Shown piece after piece: positions 55,783 through 64,000 of a stretch of DNA of 64,000 nt (position 1 is its first letter; every line of letters starts with the position of its first letter). The translations under genes and the position numbers were made by a program. The stretch is taken from assembly GCA_963971305.1 (NCBI GenBank), contig OZ020306.1, forward strand, positions 66,437,022-66,501,021, written 5' to 3'. The stretch comes from Arcuatula senhousia. Taxonomy: Eukaryota; Mollusca; Bivalvia; Mytilida; Mytilidae. Below the pieces are notes generated by a model. The model did no database searches, had not been told where the DNA came from, and saw only the letters and a list, made by a program, of their open reading frames with translations.

Positions 55783-56910
55783 ACCAGTCAAATTAGTGGT
55801 TGCTTGTACCAGCAATTGCACCATATACACGTCTAAAACACTGTCTAAGGAAGAAATCATAGGCAGTCGCAAATATGTCGTTCCTCATTTGGTTTTTCTG
55901 TTTTAGCCGATAATGATGACATTCCATCCCTATATTGGATTCCTAAATTACATAAAAATCCATACAGATAGCGCTTCCTTGCAGGGTCATTCAAATGTAC
56001 CACTAACCCTCTTTCAGTTCTGTTGACTTCAGTACTTACGGTAGTAAAATCTGGCCTCTAAAAATATAACAATTGTTATTCTAGAAATGGTGTCGAACAA
56101 ATGTAGAGACTTAAGAATTTAAAAGAAACGATGTAGATTCTTAACTCTAAGTCAGTTTCATCTTGTAACAGCATCAAAACTTCTATTCCACATGAACAAC
56201 TGAAATTGCGATTGGTACATCTGATTCTCGATTTAGCGACTTATTCCATCTAATATACATCCTCAGGAACTTGATGTTAAGGACACTACTAATTCTAGGA
56301 AGTCTGCTTCATATTTAGATCTACATCTTGAAATTAACTCTCAAAGAAAGCTTTCAATAAAGCCCTTATGACAAACTTGACGACTTCAACTTTCCAATCG
56401 TCAACTTGTCGTTCTTGTGTAGCAACATGCCGTCCGCTCCAGCTTAAGGAATTTACGTATCTCAATTGATCTTTATTCCAGAGCTTGCGGGACTTACATT
56501 GATTTCCTTAGCAAAACGTCACGTCTGACACAAAATTGCTCGCACAGAGTTATGTCCCTCCTCGATCGGTTGCTTTACTCAAAAAATTTTATGGAAAACA
56601 TCATGCGCTTATGGACAAATATGGAATGTTGATCTCTCAGATTAGTGCAGATGTTGGTTTGTCATTGGGTTTTGTTTTGTCTTCATTTACCGGGCTGGCA
56701 CATTGAATCGACTGTTGACAACGCAACGGTTATGTTAGAACAAGCAAGAACTACTAACTCTTCCGAAACATCTGAGTTCACTCACGTTACGACGGGAGTT
56801 TGAACTGTTGATTGATATTCAGTGATTTTTGTGTTTCCATCTTTTAAATTTTGTCTGTTTTATGTCTTTCGGGAAACCCATTGGTACATCTGCTTCTTTC
56901 AATATCTTAA
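55783..56910 (+). pseudogene. PLE family A RT remainder, palm deleted
   Basis: Broken fingers (DDIPSLYWIPKLHKNPYR then a stop), MWR-like segment, then 'TSIPHEQLKLRLVH' jumping straight to the stretch after YIDD (LIYPQELDVKDTT), LDLHLEINS and the C-terminal pattern, then the 3' UTR. Loss of motifs B and C shows it cannot be active. Confidence 0.75.
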
Positions 56911-57031
56911 GTTGGCATACCATCTTGCATACTACTGTCAGTACTGGATAATTTCATGCATGTACTAATCTATGTTTTAACTCACACACAAGATATAGCA
57001 AAACATATCTATTGAAAATGAATATTTTTAG

Positions 57032-57091
57032 ATATAAAAGAGTTGAAACAACAGGATGCCAATCAATGTATAATACCAACTCATATTCAAG
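57032..57091 (+). CDS. HEPN gene exon D (coiled-coil end, pre-STAND linker)
   Basis: Acceptor atatttttag|ATATAAAAG, donor TATTCAAG|gtaact, 60 nt, phase 1-1, so it joins in frame to any mini-exon. Reads D-I-K-E-L-K-Q-Q-D then CIIPTHIQ. From family knowledge, HEPN-DZIP3 proteins of invertebrates often have an 'IP..I...I..W' segment just before a nSTAND3-type P-loop NTPase; the match here is the basis for predicting that domain in the next exon, which is not in the window. The exon is short, so the call rests on phase, splice sites and this pattern. Confidence 0.65.
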
Positions 57092-57698
57092 GTAACTTTA
57101 TTGTTAAAGAACCACTCTCTATTAAAGTTATATCCATAAAACCTCAATGCTTAGTTTCCCTCACATTTATATAGTCTAACATCTTGAGAAAGCTTTTACT
57201 GTATTGATTTAAATAAAATGTCGAAGTGGGAAACGAACTAAAGAACTTTTTTCGTATTTCTAAAACACGTGTTGACCAGGAAAAATTAAATGTTAATAAA
57301 TAATTAAATTAGAACGAAAGTCCATAAGGCTAATACGAGATTCGAGATTAGAAATGCGAAATTCGAGATTCGAGATTCGAAATTCGAGTTTCGAAATTTG
57401 AGATTCGAAATTCGAAATTCAATATACCAAATGACTTTGGGCTTTTTGCGGGAGCCAAATTTTGCGGATTTCAAGCAAAATGGAAGGTCTTTTTTGCAGT
57501 TTTAATTTAAATTTACAACTACTCAAATGGATGGGATATTATGTGTGCTTTATGTAATTAAGGGATACCTAAGATGATAGGTCATATATATTGAAATGGC
57601 TTGCCAATGAGCGTCTTTCGAAGAACCTCCAAGTAGTGGGAAAAGGTTTCTTGGTCTAATTCAACTGTGACTTGAGTGGCTTACTCTGGTGGTGGTGA

Positions 57699-57747
57699 TG
57701 TCGTGGGTTCCACACAGAGAACGTTAACGATATGCCGCGGTTTATGT
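57699..57747 (+). repeat. BEL/Pao 5' LTR remnant
   Basis: TGTCGTGGGTTCCACACAGAGAACG, then 'ttaacgatatgccgcggttt' and 'atgt', matches the start of the 3' LTR (62535-62585), the last ~30 bp perfectly. It is then joined directly to mid-gag sequence, so most of the LTR and the gag start are deleted. Confidence 0.75.
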
Positions 57748-58345
57748 TATATCATTGCTCCACGAGAGATATGGTAAACCGCACACAATTGTACAAACTT
57801 ACATGCAGGTCCTACTAGATATGCCGCCGCCGATGTATAGTTTATCTAGCCTCCGTAATTATTACGACAAGACAGAAACCTATGTACGAGGATTAGAATC
57901 CCTAGGACAGACAGAGAATACGTACGGCTCGTTATTAGTACAAGTGATATTAGGTAAATTACCAGCAGAAATACGCCAAAACTTAGCACGAGAACACAAA
58001 TCAACTAACTGGGAATTTTCCGACTTACGTACAGCAATATTGGCCGAAAAAAACATTATGGTAGCCGGACAACTTCCGAAAAAAGTAGAAACCCCAATAG
58101 CAACCACTACATTCCTAACCAATACCAGAACCTACGCACGACCAGTTTCACATACTGCCGAGAGCGAGAATAAAAAGAAGAAGTCTTGCGCTTATTTTCA
58201 TGACACGGAACACGGTCCAGTCAGTTGTACCAAACTAAAAACCTCATCCGCACGTTTGGCTATTGTAAAGAAAGAAAGATTATGTTTTAATTGTTAAGGT
58301 CGCCACAAGTTAGCAGACTGTAAATCAAACAGAAAATACAGAAAA
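57747..58345 (+). pseudogene. BEL/Pao gag (DUF1759-type), C-terminal part with zinc knuckle
   Basis: Open without an ATG from the LTR junction. DUF1759-like pattern LHERYGKPHTIVQTYM, RGLESLGQTENTYGSLL, ILGKLPAEIRQ. A first Cys/His cluster (C-x3-H...H-x4-C) precedes CFNC, then a TAA at 58296-58298, then GRHKLADC; the stop falls inside the C-C-H-C knuckle. Confidence 0.82.
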
Positions 58346-58475
58346 TTATAATAAACGACACCATACAAGTCTGTGTAACAAAGATGAAAAGTTAGAAGAG
58401 TCTTGCAAGTCCGAAGTAACTGAAAACAGAAACGCAGTACTCCACAAATCGCTCACACAAATTACATCTAATGTA

Positions 58476-58790
58476 TTGTTAAAAACCGCCGTTGCTCAAG
58501 TTCGCTCAGGAAACAAGACCGCAGAAGCCAACATACTGATAGAGGAAGGTGCACAGAAGTCATTCATCACCGAGAATCTTGCCGAGAAATTTATTTTAAC
58601 TACACGTGGAAATGAGATAATTCACCTTTCAGCTTTTGGAGACAAGGACAAACAAGTACGACACATGGAATCGGCAACTATATATCTACAAACGGACGAA
58701 AATGAAACCAAACCAATGAATGTTCTCGTGATTCCAGAAATTGCCGCGCCTATACAAACTCACATAAAATCAGTGACAAATGTTTGAATT
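58476..58790 (+). pseudogene. BEL/Pao aspartic protease
   Basis: Retropepsin-like segment ANILIEEGAQKSFITENLA. The usual catalytic Asp (D-x-G) is Glu here, so activity is doubtful. Read in a different frame from gag and from the following segment. Confidence 0.72.
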
Positions 58791-59235
58791 AGAGTTGCTT
58801 ATCAGAGCATACTATTATTGGAGCGTCGTAGGAGATACCATGTTCAGAGGCCAAGGACCTATTGCCGTACAATCAAAACTCGGATATTTGCTATCAGGAC
58901 GAGCTAAATGCACTACAAGTAATCGAAATACATGTACGAATTCTATTCTCAACGTGATCGTATCACACAAGCCCGAAGAGTTCAATTGGGAAAAGTTCTG
59001 GGAGATCGAGACCGTAGGAATAGACGAGAACACCAGAAAAAAACAACTTGATGTTTTTCAGAAGGAATACGAGAGAACAGCAGTGTCGTACAAAATCAAC
59101 AAATATGTCGCCAAACTCCCATGGAAAGATGATCACCCGCCGTTACCCGTAAATAAAGCCGTAGCGTGGAGCAGAACCGAAAACGTGGTACAGCGCCTTA
59201 AGAACCGAAGCTACTTCAGAAATACGGAGAGATAA
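58780..59235 (+). pseudogene. BEL/Pao protease-RT linker
   Basis: LLIRAYYYWSVVGD, GPIAVQSKLGYLLSG, WEKFWEIETVG, YVAKLPWKDDHPPLPVN: the conserved linker upstream of RT. A one-base shift near 59218 ends this frame. Confidence 0.75.
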
Positions 59236-60986
59236 TTGAAGAACAGGAAAAGCACGGGTTCATAGAGAGGGTCGAGGATCAGGTAAACACAGAAACAAAC
59301 AGCAAGGTACATTATTTTCCGCATTCTCCAGTAAAGAAGGACTCCGCGACCACGCCCATTGTGATCGTATATGATTGTAGCTGTAAACAGACACCAGATA
59401 CCGCTAGCCTGAATGACTGCTTGTTGAATGTACCGCCGAAATTGAATGATGTAACTGCTATTTTACTCAGATTCCGAATGAATAAGTACGCAGTGTCGAC
59501 AGACATAGAAAAGGCATTCCTAAACGTTGTTTTAGATCCTGGGGACAGAGACGATAAACGGTTTTTCTGGTTTAGCAATCCAACAGACCCTAAAAGTGAA
59601 ATGATAACTTACAGGTTCAAATCTGTATTGTTCAGTGCCACCTGTTCGCCGTTCATATTGAATGCTGTTTTATCGAAACACATGAATGAGAATCGTAACG
59701 AGTTTACAGAACAGCTAGCAAAGGATCTATACGTGGATAACATTGTCTCGAGCTTCAACTCAGAGGAGAATTTGTTCCATTACTTTAGAACGATTCGAAG
59801 CTTATTTGCAGAAGGCGGATTTAACTTACGCTCATGGGCAACTAATAGACAAACTCTACAACAACTAGCCGTATCAGAAAACTTCTTAGACAAAGATCAA
59901 CTCATCAAAATACTAGGACTACGTGAGGACACCGCATGCGATACCATTGGATTTGCACCATATGGTTTGAAATCGTCGATCACAACAAAACGCGAAGTAC
60001 TACTCATATCGTCTCAAATATGCGATCCGCTCGGAATTATTAGCCCCGTTACTATTCGTAGCAAGATGTTTATGCAGCTAATCTGGCAGAAAAACCTGAA
60101 CTGGGATGACTTGTTACCCGAATCAATGAGCACAGAATGGATGACAATAAGAGGAGATATTCTAGAGGCAACAAAAACAGTTATACCCCGACATTACTTC
60201 CCACAGTGCTCAGACTCAAACAAAGACACCGTCATACATGTATTCATGGATGCAAGCATTAAAGCTTACGGAGCCTGCGCCTATTTAGTTTCAAACGGGA
60301 AAAGTTCACTCATACTTGCAAAGAACCGAGTTGCACCACTAAAAAAGCTAACAATACCTAGACTTGAACTGATGGCTGCCGTCATAGGAAGTCGATTGCT
60401 CACGTTCATAACACAACACATACAAGTTACAAGAGCAGTGCTATGGAGTGATAGTCAAATAGTTTTGAACTGGTTAGTTTCAAAGAAAGCACTAAAACCG
60501 TTTATTGAAAATCGAGTAAGAGTAATCAGAGGGCTCACAGATGAGTTTACTTTGAAATATTGCCCAAACGAGTCAAACCCAGTGGACATATTATCTAGAG
60601 GGATATCAGCAGAAAAGTTACAAGAAAATCAACTTTGGATGCATGGCTCAAAATGGCTCACAGTCGAATCGAGTTGGCCCGCCTGGAATATAGACGAAGT
60701 TCTGATTCTGTCAACAATCGCTCAACAGGAAATCGTAGTTGATACAGTACAAACTACAGAAATAGATACAACACGGCATCATGGAGTTAGTACCGTCATA
60801 GATATTGACAGATTCAATTCATTCAGAAAGCTCATAAGAATTACCGCATATGTCAGAAAATTCATTGCAAACTGTAGAAAGCAGGAAAAACTTTCAGGAA
60901 CTTTGACTACAAGTGAGCTACACAATTCAATCATTTCATGGATACGCGATGTTCAACAGAGACATTTTTTTGGAAATTTCTCATGA
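59218..60986 (+). pseudogene. BEL/Pao reverse transcriptase and RNase H
   Basis: Long open frame of about 590 codons. RT: HYFPHSPVKKDS, STDIEKAFLNV (Asp), SATCSPFILNAV, DLYVDNI (YVDD-equivalent with Asn). Then DPLGIISPVTIRSK of the Pao linker. RNase H: VFMDASIKAYGA, IPRLELMAAV, LWSDSQIVLNW, NPVDILSRG, all four acidic positions kept. The frame is lost at a T7 run (60964-60970). Confidence 0.85.
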
Positions 60987-61790
60987 CATGCAAAGAGGAA
61001 AGGGTAAAAGACACAACCTTGTCAAACAACTCAAGTTGTATACCGATAAGGAGGACTTAATTCGATGTGAAGGACGCATTCATAATTCCCCGTTAAACGA
61101 AAGTGCTCAGTTTCCGCTTTTGCTTCCTTCAAAGGATAAGTTGACGACACTTATAATCATGGACGCACATGTTACTCATCTGCAATCCGGCTTGTCGAGT
61201 ACCCTAACCCTACTCCGTCAAATCTATTGGATTCCATCAATTCGCCAAATAGTCAAGAGTATAATTCACAAATGTGTTAATTGCAGGAAAGTTGTAAGTC
61301 GACCGTACTTGGGCCCGGAATCGCCACCTTTACTGAAGGACTGTCTTAAGGAAGCACATCCGTTTACAATAACCAGTGTTGATTTCACTGGCGCTTTGAA
61401 TGTCAAAGACTCTAACGGACAAGTATGCAAAGCTTATATTTGCTTATTCACATGCGCCAACACACGTGCTGTACACCTGGAATTAGTGCTAGACTTATAT
61501 GAAGATACCTTTATGCTCGCATTCCGTAGATTTGTCAGCAGAAAGTCATTGCCCAAAACTATGATTTCTGACAACGCGACAACATTTATTTCAGCTTCTT
61601 AACTGATTGAAGAGTTAACCCGTTCATCGTCCGTGAAGTAGAAACTTGCAGATTCAGGAACATCACGGACTTTTATTCCCAAAAGAGCGCCGTGGTTTGG
61701 TGGCATTTGGAAGAGATCGATAGGACTTACCAAATCTTGCATCAAGAAAGTCTTAGAACGCTCGTTAGTTCACGCTGAACTACTAAGAAC
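60965..61790 (+). pseudogene. BEL/Pao integrase
   Basis: LIRCEGRIHNS, zinc-binding HVTH...HKCVNCRKV, core TSVDFTG (Asp) and MISDNATTF (Asp), a TAA at 61600, then after a frameshift GGIWKRSIGL where the family has GGxWERL: the catalytic Glu is Lys. Hence doubly dead. Confidence 0.82.
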
Positions 61791-62280
61791 AATTGTCATG
61801 GAAGTGGAAACTATTCTCAATGATAGACCTCTAACATATGTTTCATCAGGCCCGTCGAAAGAGCCGCTTACTCCATCTCATTTGCTCTACGGAAGAAGAA
61901 TCACGTCATTGCCATATCCCGAAGATCGAGAAATAGACAATTCTTACAGTGAAATGAACCATAATTCTGTGAATAAACTGTTTCGCATAAAATCGCAGAT
62001 CATTCAACAATTATGGTTCAAATGGAAACATGAATACCTCACATCTCTTCGTGAACATCAACCAGCGAAGGAGATGGAAAACAGACAATTCAAATCGGAG
62101 ATGTCGTTCAAGTCTACGGTGATTCACCGAGAACGAAATGGACTTTAGCCGTCGTTGATAAACTAAACACGGGAGGAGACAGACTTGTGAGATCTGCCGT
62201 CATTTGAACGAGAAATGGACTAACTACAAGACCTATCATAAAATTGTACCCGCTTGAGGTGACGTCAACTGGAGACTGTC
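61791..62280 (+). pseudogene. BEL/Pao DUF5641-type C-terminus
   Basis: VETILNDRPLTYVS, LTPSHLLYGRRITSLP, LWFKWKHEYLTSLREH; after a shift near 62095, DVVQVYGDSPRTKWTLAVV and TRPIIKLYPLE. Typical end of BEL/Pao Pol. Confidence 0.78.
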
Positions 62281-62534
62281 TAGATAACTACCGCAATGTA
62301 CCAAAGATGATGGATTCTACGCAGAAATCATGCCGGAAATCCAAACTAGATGCAATGGACAAGATGAAGAAGATGATCTAGTGATAGAGACTACGAGATC
62401 AATGATAAATGTGATTCTTTTCAATTTTGATTGAATTATTCATTTTAGAGACAGTTAAATTTTCAGTTTTTCTTGATCTTTCTTTATGTAACCTTTCAGT
62501 TAAGATTTCTTTTCACTTTCATGCGGCCCCAGGA

Positions 62535-62925
62535 TGTAGTGAATTCCGCACAAAGAACGTTAACGATATGCCGCGGTTTATGTAACGTCACGTTTCTATG
62601 GCGTGTTTCTATAGCTTTTCCAAAATATGATTGCAACGTACAAGTCGTCTTTTTCTGCCTTCAACATATTCAACATAGGTATGTTATGAGCTGGACGACT
62701 TAGTCTCACAGCGAGTATTAAAGTAAGCAGTCGCTACACGTAATAGGGATGCTTTGGTATGATATAGCAATTTGGGTTTGTTGTCGAAAATCCGCGCTAC
62801 TCTTTTATAATTCTCAGCTAGCTGTCAGTAACAGCGAGTGTTCTATAGAGAGTTCCTCTACCGTCCTTTTGTTTGTTCTTGTTTTTTGTCTTAGGTTCTC
62901 TCTAGTAGAATTGGACTTTGATCGA
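62535..62925 (+). repeat. BEL/Pao 3' LTR (end not fixed)
   Basis: Starts TGTAGTGAATTCCGCACAAAG, sharing its first ~50 bp with 57699-57747. Runs to about 62925, where repeat Z begins. The TG...CA right end cannot be fixed with one full copy. Confidence 0.6.
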
Positions 62926-63315
62926 TTTGATTTTTATTGTGTGTTTAGTTTTTGTGCTTTGTCTAGGAATATTGATAGGGGGGAGGTTGGGCCCAAAAAA
63001 CTAGTTTAACATCGCCACATATTACATGTGCCTGTCCTAAGCCAGGAATCTTTGACAAAGCTCTGCTTCTTTCGTTTGTACTTGTCTTTTTGATGCTTTC
63101 TGTTTCTTGTTTAAAAAGGGGGTCTATCCGTGACTATTTCAAGGCTAGATTTGAATTATATGCATCTTATTGAGACCATGGGCCAATTGCAGAACCGCGA
63201 GCAGTGCCAAATGGCCTCGTTGAAGGCTGCTGGAGGTTGTCCACTGTGGTTTTTCTAAATTGCCGTAATTGTGGGCTGTGTCGCGTACACTTATTCCACA
63301 TCTCTTTATTTTTTA
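62925..63315 (+). repeat. Z plus W repeat
   Basis: Same order as 21640-22030: 'gatcgatttgatttttattg', 'gccaggaatctttgacaaag', 'gaccatgggcc.attgcagaacc', 'ggcctcgttgaaggctgctg', 'cttattccacatctc'. Confidence 0.65.
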
Positions 63316-63689
63316 TATCTTTTATAACCTTAAAGCAAGGGAGTGGATTCCAAATACGAAACCCATTCTGAATATGCCACAGCAGCATCTGATTCAAACC
63401 GCATTAAAATCATCAGTCAGTTTATTGAAAATGCACACTTATATGAATTATCTATCTCGAATTTCGAATTTCGAATCTCGTATTAATAATAACGTTTTAA
63501 AAGAACTATTTTGATAGTTCACAGGATTATAAAACAAGCAATCTGATTGGTTATAATTATATTGAATCTCGAATTTCGAATGATTTCGAATCTTGCGAAT
63601 TTCGAATTTCGAATCTCGATTTTTGGATCTCGAGTTTCGAATTCCGAATCTCAAATCTCGGATGAGCCTTCTAGGCTTTTGTAAATTAG

Positions 63690-64000
63690 TGACACAACAA
63701 TTGGTAAACACTTTAATCTTTCAACTTCTTCCGTCTTTTTAAATAAGCAATCCGTACAAGCAACTGCTTTCTTGCAATGAGGCATACTCGTAAAAAATAG
63801 ATTTATAGATACTTTATTTGCTTATACCAATAAACTTTCCTATAATCTAAAGATAGTATTGTAGAGGTTTTCCCTGTAACAACTATTGAGGTTAAAGCGT
63901 TTATTTATGTCATTTTCCATCCTGTGCAATTTATGGCCGAAAAGAGAGTTTGGTGTCTAAGAAGTATATTAAAATGAAGTATGCATATTGTTGTAAACCT
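63690..64000. other. End of window, nothing recognised
   Basis: AT-rich; the expected STAND NTPase exon of the HEPN gene is not here. Confidence 0.5.

Larger units (their letters stand above)
53370..56910 (+). mobile_element. PLE family A copy with N-terminal region, split and internally deleted
   Basis: The only copy showing the N-terminal part. Left piece 53370-53445 reads like FKYSPSDHVNSSDLNIVD; the right piece resumes at 55416 with NDLLRDAFAKGPKYREP. Between them lies the element 53446-55415. The RT palm from motif A to past YIDD is missing at about 56185-56230. The tail ends near 56910, 120 bp before host exon D. Confidence 0.75.
57699..62925 (+). mobile_element. BEL/Pao LTR-retrotransposon relic, plus strand
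   Basis: Gag, protease, RT, RNase H, integrase and DUF5641-type C-terminus in BEL/Pao order, with a 5' LTR scrap and a 3' LTR. More complete than the 13-19 kb relic and of a different family. Broken by the 5' deletion, at least four frameshifts and several stops. Confidence 0.88.
57315..63688. mobile_element. Possible 6.4-kb element with inverted TTCGAA-word ends
   Basis: Left end 'aaagtccataaggctaatacgagattcgagat' (57317-57347) matches the reverse complement of the right end, 'aaagcctagaaggctcatccgagatttgagat' (about 63648-63680). Beside each tip lies an array of cgaaattcgagattcg words (57335-57425, 63455-63665), inverted relative to each other. The BEL/Pao relic and the Z/W repeat lie inside. 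No transposase seen. Confidence 0.5.

Noticed and set aside
60960..60975. Programmed frameshift at the T7 run in BEL/Pao Pol
   Set aside because: BEL/Pao Pol is normally one frame; with other indels and stops present, a simple decay indel is the better reading.

Overview
The window looks like AT-rich, intron-rich, heavily transposon-colonised genomic DNA from a marine bivalve, most likely a mussel (Mytilus-like). The grounds are: a multi-exon HEPN gene of the DZIP3-like type common in mollusc genomes, hammerhead-ribozyme retrozymes, several Penelope-like element (PLE) families, BEL/Pao elements, and short-unit repeats with phrases typical of bivalve DNA. The species is inference. Nothing here is bacterial; there is no operon, CRISPR array or rRNA.

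Host gene (+ strand, 3842-57091 and continuing past the window). One split gene can be assembled from splice sites, phase and protein pattern. Exon A (3842-4049) and exon B (9763-9995) encode a HEPN domain with an RNLLAH (R-x4-H) motif. Exon C (19949-20093) closes that domain. A series of 42-nt exons, all phase 1-1, follows: 26137, 27968, 28735, 39876 and 41305, plus a dead one at 20339. Each encodes 14 residues, which is two coiled-coil heptads. A 60-nt exon at 57032-57091 ends in a C-I-I-P-T-H-I-Q pattern that, from family knowledge, usually precedes a STAND-type P-loop NTPase. The NTPase itself would lie beyond the window. The likely product is a HEPN / coiled-coil / STAND protein, an architecture proposed for innate-immunity-type conflict systems. 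The coiled-coil part has grown by tandem duplication: 27.4-34.1 kb is repeated as 34.1-46.7 kb, carrying exons 27968+28735 as 39876+41305.

Intron 1 (4050-9762) holds retrozyme copies with intact and decayed hammerhead ribozymes, a bivalve ~180-bp tandem repeat and PLE tails. Intron 2 (9996-19948) holds a GIY-YIG PLE relic broken by a palindromic TA-flanked element, and a 6-kb minus-strand BEL/Pao relic. The BEL/Pao relic is itself broken by a tandem dimer of a Pol III-boxed 387-bp unit and by a 2.7-kb LTR element with apparently identical 458-bp LTRs. The 20.1-27.4 kb part holds PLE reverse-transcriptase copies of two families (A and B) and a long hairpin.

The duplicated block acts as its own control. 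Each copy shows the empty site for an insertion in the other: a 3.15-kb TA element in copy 1; a 5.3-kb element, a retrozyme dimer and a 3.6-kb insertion in copy 2. From 46.7 to 57 kb come trimeric repeats, more PLE copies and a PLE split by a 2-kb terminal-inverted-repeat element. From 57.3 kb to the end is a plus-strand BEL/Pao relic inside what may be a 6.4-kb element with inverted TTCGAA-rich ends.

Apart from the host gene, almost everything recognisable is dead or non-autonomous mobile DNA. A recurring theme is elements whose ends are arrays of one short word, with a different word in each element.
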